Shown here in pieces: positions 25,227-34,320 of a DNA stretch of 64,000 nt. The translations under genes and the position numbers were made by a program. Where the stretch lies: positions 18,493 through 82,492 of the forward strand of contig NZ_SEOO01000020.1 of the NCBI RefSeq assembly GCF_004152865.1, written 5' to 3'. The notes beneath the pieces were generated by a model, which saw nothing but the letters and a program-made list of their open reading frames with translations, was not told the DNA's origin and did not search any database. The stretch's first letter is position 1, and each line of letters begins with the position of its first letter. This DNA comes from Sphingobium cupriresistens (GTDB lineage Bacteria > Pseudomonadota > Alphaproteobacteria > Sphingomonadales > Sphingomonadaceae).

Positions 25227-25768
25227 CAGGCGGTCGCCGCACGGCGCAGCCGGCCGCTGCGGTCGGCCAGATGCTGCAAGGCCAGCAGGCCGGCCAGGAT
25301 CATGGCGTAGCGCCCGAACTGCCGCGCCATTACATCCGGCGCGAAGGCCGCCCAGCCGGAATCGAGCGCCCACGCGCCCGCCAGGACGGCCATCTTGAAC
25401 GTAGCGAACGCTGCCCCATAGGCCACGACCAGCCGCACCGCCGGATGCGCGTGCGGCAACAGGCGCGCCGCACCATCCGCGCCGAGCAGCGACGCGATCG
25501 CCGCCAGCGCCATGGTCCCGGCCCAGACGCCATTCTCCACAGTCGTTTCATAGCCCAGCAGGCAATAGCCCACCCCCTGCGACACCGCCCAGGCCGCGAG
25601 CATCAGGATGATGCCGTCCTGCCGGCGGACATGCAACGCGGCCAGGGCGGCCAGGGCGGGGAAAGGCGTGGCGCAGGCCAGCGCCAGAGTGGTTATGGTG
25701 CTGGCCAGCGTCATCAATCCGATCCAGAGATGGCGGGCGGCGGCAGGGGGCAGGCTGTCCATGGTCAT
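25226..25768 (-). CDS. Integral membrane protein of the cobalamin operon, unknown function
   Basis: A 180-residue protein with five or six hydrophobic segments (about 14-44, 53-72, 81-97, 109-135 and 152-168), a short hydrophilic N-terminus and a basic C-terminal tail. I do not recognise the family with certainty. It is second in a cobalamin-riboswitch operon, directly after btuB, where other bacteria encode an inner-membrane cobalt or corrinoid transporter. A transport role is therefore the best guess. Residues that could bind metal are few. Confidence 0.65.
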   Translation of the reverse strand: MTMDSLPPAAARHLWIGLMTLASTITTLALACATPFPALAALAALHVRRQDGIILMLAAWAVSQGVGYCLLGYETTVENGVWAGTMALAAIASLLGADGAARLLPHAHPAVRLVVAYGAAFATFKMAVLAGAWALDSGWAAFAPDVMARQFGRYAMILAGLLALQHLADRSGRLRRAATA

Positions 25769-25788
25769 ACGCTCCTTGTCAGGGGGGA

Positions 25789-27729
25789 TCAGAACCGCGC
25801 CCGCAGGCCAGCATGAATGCTGCGGCCCAATTGACCGTAGCGCCGCGCGGTTTCATAATATTCGTCGAACAGATTTTCGACCCGGCCGAATAGCGTCAGC
25901 TTGCCCATGACCGGCATTTCGGCACGCAAATCCACCAGCGTGTAGGCCGCGTTGACCAGTGGCGCGACCGTGGCGCTGGTGCGCGCGGTGTCGAGCGCCT
26001 TGCCCGACCAGCGCATTGCCACGGTGGTGCTCAGGCCGAACGCCCAGTCGTACCGCGCTGTCGCATTGGCCGCATGGCGCGGTCGCCGCGCCAGTTGGTT
26101 GCCATAGTTCAGGCCCGGCGACCGATCCTCCGCGGACACCCAGCTATAATTGCCGTCGATCGTCAGCCGACCGACATGGGCGACGCCGGCCAGTTCCAGC
26201 CCGTGCGCCTCGCTGCGCTGGACATTGGCATAATAGCCAAAGCGCGGCGTCGTCGTGCCCGGCGCATAGCAGAGCGGCGGCCGGTTGGTCGTCGGACAGC
26301 CATTATAGGTGATGAGATTGTCGGTGCTGCGATCGAACCAGGTCGCCGACAGGATCAGCGCATGGTCGAACAGATGCTGTTCGATGCCGGCGTCCCAGCC
26401 ATGGGCCTTTTCGGGGACCAGGGCGGTGTTCCCATAATCGCTGTAGAGCTGGTAGAGCGTCGGCGCCTTGAAGCCCTCGCCATAGCTCGCCCGCAGGATC
26501 GTGCGGTCCTTGACCAGCGCCCAGGCCGCGCCCGCGCCGAAGACCGTGTTGCCGCCAAAGGTCGAATGATGATCGTAGCGCACTCCGCCATTGACGGTCA
26601 GGCCGGCCAGCGGCTCGACGCTCAGTTGGGCATAGAGGCTGTCGATATCGGCAGACCCGCGGGTCGTGGCGTAGGCAGCCAAACTATCGGAAGGCGAAGC
26701 CGTGCGCATCCGCTGCTCCTCGCGCTCCGCGCCGAAGGTCGCGGTCCAGCCCTGCGCGATGGTGAGCACGCCCTGATATTCGTAGCGCTTCGTCTCGCCT
26801 CTGGCGGTGAAACTGGTCTGGCGCAGTTTGCGGGCGGGATTGACGTTATCGCGCAGCGTCTCGCTGCGGCTGAAGGACAGGCGATTGCGCAGCGCGCCGC
26901 CGAACAGACCGGCGTTGAGGCCGGCGTAGCCGATCCATTCCTCGACTTCCGAATATTCGGGGCTGTCGGGAATGGCGCCGGCGCTGTCGATATCCGTGCG
27001 CCCCTTGGCATAATAGCCGCGCATATCGATCGACACGCCCGGCGCCAGCGCGACGCCCAGACGCCCGTTGAGCGTGCCGTTGGTGTAGCCGTCCTTCTCC
27101 TTGGCGCCAAAGCGCGGGCTGATCGCCGAGATGCCCTCCGTCGTGAAGCGGCTGCCCGCGACCTGCCAGTCGATCGCGCCCTGTCGTCCGCCCAGCGCAG
27201 CGCGGGCGCTGACGGTATCGCGCGATCCCGCCTCGATATCGAAGCTGCCTTCGATCGGGCGTTCGGCCCGTGCGGTGACGATGTTCACCACGCCACCGAT
27301 CGCCTGGCTGCCCCAGAGGATCGACTGTGGACCGCGCAATATCTCGATCCGGTCGATGGCGCCGGTCATCAGCGTCGCGAAATTATAGCCGCCGCCGGTC
27401 GAGGACGGATCGGCCAGCTTCACGCCGTCGATGACCAGCACGGTCTGGTCGGCCTCCGCGCCGCGAATGCGGATCGAGGTCGCCGTGCCATAGCCGCCAT
27501 TGCGGGTGAAGCTGACGCCCGGCGTGCGGATCAGCAGGTCGGACACCGCCAGCGCCTGGCCCGCGTCGATCGCCGGCTTGTCGATGATGGTGATGCTCGA
27601 CGCCACCTGTTCAATCGCCTGCGGCTGGCGCAGCGCGGTCACGATCACATCGCCCGCATCATCGGCCCAGGCCGGCGTGGACAGGCCCGCTAGAATGAAA
27701 AGGCCGCTCTTTGAAATCCAATGCATCAT
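25789..27729 (-). CDS. btuB: BtuB-like TonB-dependent cobalamin receptor
   Basis: A 646-residue outer-membrane receptor with signal peptide (ending AWADD), TonB box DVIVTALR, plug domain with LLIRTPGVSFTRNGGYGTATSIRIRG-type sequence, VLVIDGVKL, and IEILRGPQSILWGSQAIGGVVNIVTA, and a barrel ending LRARF with terminal Phe. BtuB-type receptors import corrinoids across the outer membrane. The assignment is strengthened by the cobalamin riboswitch directly upstream and by the cobalamin genes that follow. The leader before the ATG contains two hairpins that may be the riboswitch expression platform. Confidence 0.92.
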   Translation of the reverse strand: MMHWISKSGLFILAGLSTPAWADDAGDVIVTALRQPQAIEQVASSITIIDKPAIDAGQALAVSDLLIRTPGVSFTRNGGYGTATSIRIRGAEADQTVLVIDGVKLADPSSTGGGYNFATLMTGAIDRIEILRGPQSILWGSQAIGGVVNIVTARAERPIEGSFDIEAGSRDTVSARAALGGRQGAIDWQVAGSRFTTEGISAISPRFGAKEKDGYTNGTLNGRLGVALAPGVSIDMRGYYAKGRTDIDSAGAIPDSPEYSEVEEWIGYAGLNAGLFGGALRNRLSFSRSETLRDNVNPARKLRQTSFTARGETKRYEYQGVLTIAQGWTATFGAEREEQRMRTASPSDSLAAYATTRGSADIDSLYAQLSVEPLAGLTVNGGVRYDHHSTFGGNTVFGAGAAWALVKDRTILRASYGEGFKAPTLYQLYSDYGNTALVPEKAHGWDAGIEQHLFDHALILSATWFDRSTDNLITYNGCPTTNRPPLCYAPGTTTPRFGYYANVQRSEAHGLELAGVAHVGRLTIDGNYSWVSAEDRSPGLNYGNQLARRPRHAANATARYDWAFGLSTTVAMRWSGKALDTARTSATVAPLVNAAYTLVDLRAEMPVMGKLTLFGRVENLFDEYYETARRYGQLGRSIHAGLRARF

Positions 27730-27887
27730 AATCCCCCAGTCGTTGACAGGACCGGGCGGACGCGACGCGGTGGCGATGCAGGGCGCACGCGCACGACATC
27801 GCCACCGTGCGAACCCGCACGGTCAGCTTGTCGTTGCGCGAGGATATCCTCGTTCGACCGGCACACCCTGTCCGGACGAAGAACGAC
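27730..27887 (-). promoter_or_regulatory. Leader between riboswitch and btuB (possible expression platform)
   Basis: There is no gene in this stretch. Two inverted repeats are clear: GGTGGCGATG (27769-27778) with CATCGCCACC (27797-27806), and GTGCG-AACC-CGCAC (27807-27820). Neither is followed by a good U-run on the minus strand, so control by sequestering the btuB ribosome-binding site or by Rho is more likely than a simple terminator. This part is inference. Confidence 0.4.
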
Positions 27888-28065
27888 CGCGACAGGCAGG
27901 TCTCCTGGCTTGCGGGTCAATGCCGTATTCGAAGCGCCTTCTCGGAATCATCGATTCCAATGGCCTGTGCCTCGATGGCTCGCCGCTCACAGTTGCAGGG
28001 GCAGCCGGGGTCTTGAACCCCGTTCCCTTTTGATCCCCTTGCGGGGAACCTGACGCAGATGCGGC
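27888..28065 (-). ncRNA. Cobalamin (AdoCbl-type) riboswitch upstream of btuB
   Basis: Read on the minus strand, the stretch contains the hallmarks of the cobalamin riboswitch: an AAAAGGGAACGGGGTTC-type P2/P3 start, CCCCGGCTGCCCCTGCAACT followed by GTGAGCGG, a variable arm, and the closing AGCCAGGAGACCTGCCTG near 27891-27912. It lies just upstream of btuB and downstream of the cobB stop. Ligand binding would shut down btuB and, if transcription is continuous, the whole cobalamin operon to cobU. The borders are approximate. Confidence 0.9.
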
Positions 28066-28080
28066 CCTAATCGAGTTGGA

Positions 28081-29400
28081 TCAGGCGATCAAGTGGAAGA
28101 AGCCGCCGGTCACATGACCCGCGCGGTGCCCGGCCGGGGAAAGCGCCTGCCCCTCCGCATCGGCCATGTCGGCCAGCGGTTCGCCTTCGCTGGCGGTGAT
28201 GCTGGCATAATGGAATTCATGGCCCAGCAATAGCTGGCCGACAGAGGCGAAGCTGGCGCCCTGCCGCAGCCGCGCGCGGCGATAGCCCAATGTCCTGCGC
28301 CGGCGCGCGAAGCTGGTGTCCATCGGCAACAGGCCCGCCATCGGGTGGACGACGCCGTCGTCATCCTCCAGCGTGCGACCCAGCACCATATAGCCGCCAC
28401 ATTCGCCATGCACCGGCCGGCTCCGCGCAAAGGCGCGCAGGCCGTTCAGGAACTGGCCATTGGCCGCGATCCGCGCGGCATGGAGTTCGGGATAGCCGCC
28501 GGGCAGCCAGCAGGCGTCGCAGTCGGCGGGCGGCGGCTCGTCCGCCAGCGGAGAAAAGAAGCGCAGCTCCGCACCGGCCGACCGCCACCAATGTACGATA
28601 TGGGGATAGAAAAAGCTGAAGGCGGCGTCCCTGGCGACGGCGATCCGCTGCCCCGGCGGCCGGATGCCGGGCGGTTGCGCCGGCACGTCTGTCGTAGCGC
28701 CGGCCGCCGCCTGGATCGCATCCAGATCGCATTGCGCCGTCACCCGCGCTGCGATCGCGTCGATTCGCCGTTCCAGTTCCTCCGTCTCGCCAGCCTGCAC
28801 CAGCCCCAGATGGCGGGACGGCATGGCCAGCTCCTCCTCCGTTGCGATGGCGCCCAGCAGCGGCAGGCCGATACGCGCGAACCCATCCTCTATCATGCGG
28901 AGATGGCGCGTGCTGGCCACCTTGTTGGCGATCACCCCGGCGATGGCCGGCGCGCCGGGAAAGGTCGCGCAGCCATGCGCCACCGCCGCCGCCGTCTGCG
29001 CCGCTGCGCGGGCATCGACGACCAGCAGCATCGGCCAGCCCAACAGCCGCGCCACATCGGCCGACGCGCCCGAACGACCCGGCGACCGTGCGCCATCATA
29101 TAGTCCCATCGCGCCTTCCGCGACGACGAGTTGGACAGTTGTAGCGACGTGCGCCGCCAGCCCCTGCAGCATGGTCGGCGCCATGGCGAAGCCGTCCAGA
29201 TTGACCGAGGGCCGGCCGGTCGCGGCTTCGTGAAAGGCCGGGTCGATATAGTCGGGTCCGCATTTGGCGCCCTGCACGCTCAGGCCGCGATCGGTGAAGG
29301 CGCGTTGCAGGCCGATCGTCACCATCGTCTTGCCCGCGCCCGACGCCGGGGCGCCGATCACCAATCCCGCGCCCAGTCGCGGCGTCACGACGTGCGCCAT
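28081..29400 (-). CDS. cobB: Cobyrinate/hydrogenobyrinate a,c-diamide synthase
   Basis: A 439-residue enzyme (CobB/CbiA) that amidates the a and c side chains of the corrin ring with ATP and glutamine. The N-terminal part has the P-loop-like APASGAGKT, KCGPDYIDPAFH and EGAMGLYDG. The C-terminal glutamine amidotransferase domain has LPGGYPELHA and the nucleophile Cys in HGECGGYMVLG. The start chosen is MAHVVTPRLG, without a clear Shine-Dalgarno. It precedes the riboswitch, so it is not under that element. It is the only corrin-ring-modifying gene seen here; ring synthesis genes are absent from the window. Confidence 0.9.
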   Translation of the reverse strand: MAHVVTPRLGAGLVIGAPASGAGKTMVTIGLQRAFTDRGLSVQGAKCGPDYIDPAFHEAATGRPSVNLDGFAMAPTMLQGLAAHVATTVQLVVAEGAMGLYDGARSPGRSGASADVARLLGWPMLLVVDARAAAQTAAAVAHGCATFPGAPAIAGVIANKVASTRHLRMIEDGFARIGLPLLGAIATEEELAMPSRHLGLVQAGETEELERRIDAIAARVTAQCDLDAIQAAAGATTDVPAQPPGIRPPGQRIAVARDAAFSFFYPHIVHWWRSAGAELRFFSPLADEPPPADCDACWLPGGYPELHAARIAANGQFLNGLRAFARSRPVHGECGGYMVLGRTLEDDDGVVHPMAGLLPMDTSFARRRRTLGYRRARLRQGASFASVGQLLLGHEFHYASITASEGEPLADMADAEGQALSPAGHRAGHVTGGFFHLIA

Positions 29401-29493
29401 ACCGGCAAGGGGGCGATGGCATCCACGAGGAGGGCGGCGCGATTCGGTGTCATGTCCGCCTTGTGGCAAAGCAGGCCCCGCGCCGCCAGCGCC

Positions 29494-31101
29494 TCAATGG
29501 CGGCGGAGGCGCCTCAGCAGATGATCCGCACCCTTGTCGCCGATCATGATCGCGGTGGCGTTGGTATTGCCAGCGGGAAGGCTGGGCATGACCGAGGCGT
29601 CGGCGACCCACAGCCCCTCGACGCCGATGACGGCCAGATCGGCATCGACCACCGCCAACGCATCGTCGCGCTCGCCCATCCTGGCCGTGCCGACCGGATG
29701 ATAGAGCGGGATCGACGCCATCCGCACATAGTCCCGCAACTGATCGGGATCGGTCAGTGCCGCGCCGGGGCGTAGCTCCCCCCTTATATGTGTCGCAATC
29801 GGTGTCTCATGCAGGATGCCGCGGGCGATGCCGATGCCCTCGACGATCTGGTCGATATCATCCTCGCTGCCCAGTTGCCGATGCTCGATCTTCGGCGACG
29901 CGAACGGATCGGCGGAGCGGAGACTGATCCGCCCCCGATGGCTGGGCCGCATCAGCCCGACCAGGGTGGATACGGACGGCGTCTTGCGCAGCATCAACCG
30001 GCCCTGTTCATCGAAATCGAATGCGAAGGCGGCGAAGCTGATCTGGAGATTGGGCGCGGGCAATTCCGGCCGGCTCTTCACGAAAGCCTGCGCATGGCCG
30101 ATCGCAGTTGTCAGCGCGCCACGCCGCGACAGCGCATAGCGCAGCAGCTGCCATGCCCCGCGCAAGCCCCGCGCGTCGCTGTTGAGCGTTCGCGCATCGA
30201 CTTCGTTGACGACATGGGTGCCGACATGATCCTGAAGATTGCCACCAACGCCGGGGCGATCGCACACCAATTCTATCCCATGGGCGCGCAGATGATCGGC
30301 CGGGCCGATACCGGACAGCATCAGCAGGCGCGGCGTGTTCATCGCGCCCGCGCTCAGCACCACGCCATGACGGGCGCGCAGCGTCTTTTCGACGCCGTCC
30401 TGCCAATAGACGATACCGACTGCGCTTCCTGCCTGGATCAGGATGCGCAGCAATTGCGCGTCCAACATTATGGTCGGCGCCTTGCCGCCGCGCCGCTCGT
30501 GCAGATAGCCGCGCGCCGCCGAACAGCGCGTGCCGCCTCGCTGCGATACCTGCACATAATCGACGCCCTCGGCATGTTCGCCATTCAGGTCCGCTGATCG
30601 GGGGATGCCCGCCGCCTGCGCCGCCGCAATCCACTGGTCGGTGATCGGATAGCGCGCGCGCCCTTCGGACACCGCGATCGGACCGCCGGTGCCGCGCCAC
30701 TGGTCGGCGCCGCGCTCATTATCCTCCATGCGCCGGAAATAGGGCAGGACCGACTCATAATCCCATCCCGCCGCACCCTGCCGTGCCCATTCGTCATAGT
30801 CCCAGCGATGGCCGCGGATGAACATCATGCCATTGAGCGCGCTGCCGCCGCCCAGCATCTTGCCCGCCGGCCAGATGTCGGCCCGGCCACCCAGCGACGG
30901 GTCCGGCTCGACCTGATGGCACCAGTCATAAGCCGGATTCTGCACGATCGCGCTGGTCAGCGCCGGGACGCGCGATCGCATATGCCGATCGGTCTTGCCC
31001 GCTTCGACCAGGGTGACGGCAAAACCCGCTTCGGCCAGCCGCCCGGTCATCGCGGACCCGGCCGAACCGCCGCCCACAACGATGATGTCGGTGTCTTCCA
31101 T
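29494..31101 (-). CDS. GMC-family FAD alcohol oxidase/dehydrogenase
   Basis: A 535-residue glucose-methanol-choline oxidoreductase. The FAD loop is VVGGGSAGSAMTGRLAE at residues 7-24. GMC signature regions are GGGSALNGMMFIRGH and GAMNTPRLLMLSGIGP. The catalytic His468 lies in HPVGTARMG, and the Asn of AGNTNATAIM is present. It is the third gene after an NmrA-like reductase and a PQQ dehydrogenase, eight bases from the latter. In SYK-6, GMC enzymes oxidise the gamma-alcohol of beta-hydroxypropiovanillone (HpvZ) and the side-chain alcohol of phenylcoumarans. This gene could do either; substrate is not readable from sequence. Confidence 0.87.
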   Translation of the reverse strand: MEDTDIIVVGGGSAGSAMTGRLAEAGFAVTLVEAGKTDRHMRSRVPALTSAIVQNPAYDWCHQVEPDPSLGGRADIWPAGKMLGGGSALNGMMFIRGHRWDYDEWARQGAAGWDYESVLPYFRRMEDNERGADQWRGTGGPIAVSEGRARYPITDQWIAAAQAAGIPRSADLNGEHAEGVDYVQVSQRGGTRCSAARGYLHERRGGKAPTIMLDAQLLRILIQAGSAVGIVYWQDGVEKTLRARHGVVLSAGAMNTPRLLMLSGIGPADHLRAHGIELVCDRPGVGGNLQDHVGTHVVNEVDARTLNSDARGLRGAWQLLRYALSRRGALTTAIGHAQAFVKSRPELPAPNLQISFAAFAFDFDEQGRLMLRKTPSVSTLVGLMRPSHRGRISLRSADPFASPKIEHRQLGSEDDIDQIVEGIGIARGILHETPIATHIRGELRPGAALTDPDQLRDYVRMASIPLYHPVGTARMGERDDALAVVDADLAVIGVEGLWVADASVMPSLPAGNTNATAIMIGDKGADHLLRRLRRH

Positions 31102-31109
31102 GGTCGTTC

Positions 31110-33299
31110 CTAGAAATTGGACATGATGGCGGCGCTGGGCGCGTCAAGCGGCTTGCCCGCCGCCTTCAATTTCAGTTCCCGCTCCCGCAGCGGCCCCTGC
31201 TCGGCGATCAGCCAGGCGTGGATGGCGTCTGCATCCTCGACGCTTAGCAAATCGTCCCAGCGCGGCATCCCGCCCGGCAGCAGCAGGCCGTCGCGGACGA
31301 TCTGGTTGAACATGTCATGCGTGCCAGGCTGCATCCGCCGCAAATCGGGCGCGGTGGAGCGCAACTGGTTGCTGTGGCAAATGGCGCAATTCTGGAAGAA
31401 CAGTCCCTGCCCCTTGGCGATCATCGCAGGCGTGACGCCAGCCTTTTGCGCGGGCGGCGCAGAGGCGACTTCCGGTGGCGGCAACGCCGTCGGCTGCGGC
31501 ACCGGGCCGCCATCCAGCTTGAAAACCAGGATGCGGTTGGCGTTGCCGTTGCGATAGGCGGCGGAATAGCGCGGTACATAGCCCCAGCCGCCGCCGCCGA
31601 AGCCAGCCGCGACCGCGATATATTGCACGCCCTTCACGCGATAGGTCATGGGCGCGGCCATGATCGAAGCGCCGGTGTCGATGGCCTTGATGAGCTTGCC
31701 GTTGTCGGCGTCGCGGACCATCAACTTGCCGCCGATCGTGCCATGGACGATGAGGCCGGACGCGGTGGAGAGCATACCCATCCGGTCCTGCCACCCTTCG
31801 GTCGGCACCGCCCAACGGGCCTTGCCGGTCAGCGGGTCGATCGCGCGCAATTCCGACGAATAAGGCTTGTTCTTCACCCACTGCATTTCGGGCAGCTTTT
31901 CCACCTGTTCACGGATCGCAGGCGGCAGGGTCGGCAGCACGGCCTGCAATTGCGGGGTGAAGATGAGCGTCGTCTGGACATTGAGCGCCCTGGGCCGTCG
32001 CGCTTCCGCCGGCGTGCCGGGGGGCACGGTGAACATCAGGTTCCCCATGTCCAGCACAGAGGCATAATAGCTTTTGCGCTCCGCATCATAGGCAGCGGGA
32101 TACCAGTTGCGCGCGCCCGCCGAGGACGGGAAGATGATGCGCGGACCGTTCCAGAAATCGGTGCGGTCCGGCGTCATCTGCGGCACGCCATCCTTGTCGA
32201 ATCCCTTGGTCCAGTTGGTGCGCACCAGCGGATTGACGCGCAGCGGCTTGCCGGTTTCGCGATCCAGCACGAACAGATAGCCGTTTTTGGGCGAATGGAG
32301 GATGACCGGGCGGACCTTGCCGTCCACCTCCATGTCGGTCAGCACCATCGGCTGGGTGGCGGTAAAGTCCCAGCTGTCGCCGGGCGTTTCCTGATAATGC
32401 CATTTCACCGCCCCGCTCTTGGCATCCAGCGCGACGATCGAGGAGAGATAGAGGTTCGCGCCGCCCTTGGGCGATCGGGTCGCGATCGAATAGGGGCCGC
32501 CATTGCCGACGCCGATATAGACGGTGCCGAACTTGGGATCATAGTTGATCGCGTCCCACACGGTGCCGCCACCGCCAATATCCCAGCGGCTATTGGCGTC
32601 CCAGGTCTTGAGCGCGACATCGAGCGCCTTGTCCTCCTGCGGCCCCTTGGCCGGATCATGGGGCACGGTGAAGAAGCACCAGGCCTGCGTGCCGTCGGCG
32701 ATACGATAGGCGGTCACATAGCCGCGCACGTCATATTCCGCGCCGGCATTGCCGATGATGACCAGATCGCCTGCCACTTCGGGCGCGCCGGTGCTGGTAT
32801 AGCCCCGGCTGTGATCGACGACCGTGTCAGTCTTCCAGAGGATCTTGCCGGTCTTCGCGTCGAGCGCGTAGAGCATCCCGTCAAGCGCGCCGACCATGAC
32901 CTTGCCATTCGCGAGCGCGACGCCGCGATTGGCCTGGTCGCAGCAGGTGGAGCGGTTCGCCTGCATGTCCACCTCCGGCTCGAAGGTCCAGAGCGGCTGG
33001 CCGCTCGCGGCGTCGAGCGCATAGACGCGGCCAAGATTGCCGCTGCTATACATGACGCCGTCGACCACCACGGGCGTCGCTTCCTGCACGCGGTTGGTAT
33101 TGAGGTCATAGGACCAGGCGAGGCCCAGCCGTCCGGCATTGCCCTTGTCGATGTCGGTCAGGCGCGAATGATGGCTGCCCCAGACGTCGCCGCCGGTATA
33201 GGGCCAGTCGTCGCCCGCGCCGCTGTCGCCACCCGGCCCGCTACCCGCACAACTCGCCAGCGCCAGCAGGCCTGCAATCGCCAATAACGATTTCTTCAC
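31110..33299 (-). CDS. Second PQQ-dependent quinohemoprotein dehydrogenase (lipoprotein)
   Basis: A 729-residue type-II quinohemoprotein with lipobox LALASC (Cys17), vicinal Cys119-Cys120 in STCCDQANRG, likely catalytic Asp311 in SWDFTATQ with Thr two places on (calcium-type by inference), and a C-terminal heme c motif CAICH (Cys638, Cys641, His642) with likely heme Met678 in GGMPRW. It is a relative of the enzyme at 913 but clearly different in sequence. It starts with GTG overlapping the NmrA-like stop as GTGA. It probably oxidises an alcohol in the periplasm and feeds the respiratory chain. Confidence 0.9.
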   Translation of the reverse strand: MKKSLLAIAGLLALASCAGSGPGGDSGAGDDWPYTGGDVWGSHHSRLTDIDKGNAGRLGLAWSYDLNTNRVQEATPVVVDGVMYSSGNLGRVYALDAASGQPLWTFEPEVDMQANRSTCCDQANRGVALANGKVMVGALDGMLYALDAKTGKILWKTDTVVDHSRGYTSTGAPEVAGDLVIIGNAGAEYDVRGYVTAYRIADGTQAWCFFTVPHDPAKGPQEDKALDVALKTWDANSRWDIGGGGTVWDAINYDPKFGTVYIGVGNGGPYSIATRSPKGGANLYLSSIVALDAKSGAVKWHYQETPGDSWDFTATQPMVLTDMEVDGKVRPVILHSPKNGYLFVLDRETGKPLRVNPLVRTNWTKGFDKDGVPQMTPDRTDFWNGPRIIFPSSAGARNWYPAAYDAERKSYYASVLDMGNLMFTVPPGTPAEARRPRALNVQTTLIFTPQLQAVLPTLPPAIREQVEKLPEMQWVKNKPYSSELRAIDPLTGKARWAVPTEGWQDRMGMLSTASGLIVHGTIGGKLMVRDADNGKLIKAIDTGASIMAAPMTYRVKGVQYIAVAAGFGGGGWGYVPRYSAAYRNGNANRILVFKLDGGPVPQPTALPPPEVASAPPAQKAGVTPAMIAKGQGLFFQNCAICHSNQLRSTAPDLRRMQPGTHDMFNQIVRDGLLLPGGMPRWDDLLSVEDADAIHAWLIAEQGPLRERELKLKAAGKPLDAPSAAIMSNF

Positions 33300-34210
33300 A
33301 GCGGCCAGCCTTCCTTGTGCGCCAGCATCACATCGCGCAGGCTTTTGGGCTTGCGGCCGGTGATCTTCTCGACCCAGTCGGTCTTTTCCGCAAAATAGCC
33401 CTCGCGGATCGACTGGCCGAATGTCACCATGTCGTCGCTCGACCAGGGGATCGGCCCGTTGGGCGCGATATCGGAGGCATGGCGCGGCGCGCCCAGCGCA
33501 TCGAAATAGGCGAACATCGCGTCGTCATCGACCGGATCGACCACGATCGGCTTGCCGGCGATTTCGCTGGCCATCGCCATCGCCTGCGGAATGGTGATGA
33601 GGTCGGGGCCGGTCAGCACATAGGCCTGATTTTCATGACCCGGCTGGGTCAGCACGCCGACCGCGGTCGCCACGCAATCGTCGCGGCTGACGAAGGCCAC
33701 CGGGCCGTCACCGCAATTGTCGGGCTTGCCGCCCATCATCAGCGCGGGAATGGTCATCGGCCCGGCGATCGCCTCGGCATATTGGCTGTCGCGCAAATGG
33801 GTCCAGGCGGCGCCGGAGGCTTCGATGATCTCCTCGGTCGCGCGATGGTCGTTCTTGACGATCGCGGGATTGCCGGGCTGATCGGCGGCAATGATGGAGG
33901 TATAGACGATATGCCGCACGCCCGCCGCGACCGCGGCCTCCACCGCATGGCGGTGCTGGCCGACGCGGGTGCCAACGCGCGCGGTGCTGATGAGCAGCAT
34001 CTTCTCGCCCCCCGCCATCGCGGCGGGCAGGCTCGCGGGATCGTCGAAATCGGCGAAGCGCACGTCCGCGCCGCGGGCGGCCAGATCGGCCAGCTTCGCC
34101 GGTGTGCGGGTCAGCAATATCGCGTCCTGCGGCGTGATTTTTTCCAGCAGCCATTGCGCCGCCGCGTGGCCGAAGGCGCCCGAAGCGCCTGAAATGATGA
34201 TCTTCCCCAT
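33296..34210 (-). CDS. NmrA-like NAD(P)-binding atypical SDR
   Basis: A 304-residue Rossmann protein starting at MGKIIISGASGAFGHAA, where GAGAGGACGC gives a good ribosome-binding site (the upstream ATG at 34228 does not). The nucleotide motif GASGAFG and the segments LLISTARVGTRVGQHRHAVEAAVAAGV and HIVYTSII match the NmrA/QOR2 group, which includes quinone and aryl-ether or lignan reductases. It is the first gene of the NmrA-PQQ-GMC operon. A TAACGAATGTTA element lies about 46 bases upstream. Relation to plant-type lignan/phenylcoumaran benzylic ether reductases is at fold level only. Confidence 0.8.
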   Translation of the reverse strand: MGKIIISGASGAFGHAAAQWLLEKITPQDAILLTRTPAKLADLAARGADVRFADFDDPASLPAAMAGGEKMLLISTARVGTRVGQHRHAVEAAVAAGVRHIVYTSIIAADQPGNPAIVKNDHRATEEIIEASGAAWTHLRDSQYAEAIAGPMTIPALMMGGKPDNCGDGPVAFVSRDDCVATAVGVLTQPGHENQAYVLTGPDLITIPQAMAMASEIAGKPIVVDPVDDDAMFAYFDALGAPRHASDIAPNGPIPWSSDDMVTFGQSIREGYFAEKTDWVEKITGRKPKSLRDVMLAHKEGWPL

Positions 34211-34255
34211 GCGTCCTCTCGCTTGCATGATCTGTCGTCTTGTTGCAGATAATCG

Positions 34256-34267
34256 TAACGAATGTTA
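34256..34267. promoter_or_regulatory. Degenerate TAACGA-TGTTA operator (site 3)
   Basis: TAACGAATGTTA matches 10 of 12 positions of the TAACGATCGTTA palindrome. It sits between the divergent NmrA-PQQ-GMC operon and an NTF2-like gene. It is the weakest of the six sites, but its place between two catabolic transcription units fits the pattern. Confidence 0.5.
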
Positions 34268-34320
34268 TCATTACGTCAAGCCGAAGAACCAAGGCCGAAG
34301 AACCAAGGAGAGTGACTATC

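Noticed and set aside
29388..29520. Small open frame between cobB and the GMC gene as a real gene
   Set aside because: It has only about 22 codons after its ATG, overlaps the cobB start, and has no recognisable family. Kept only as a possible remnant.
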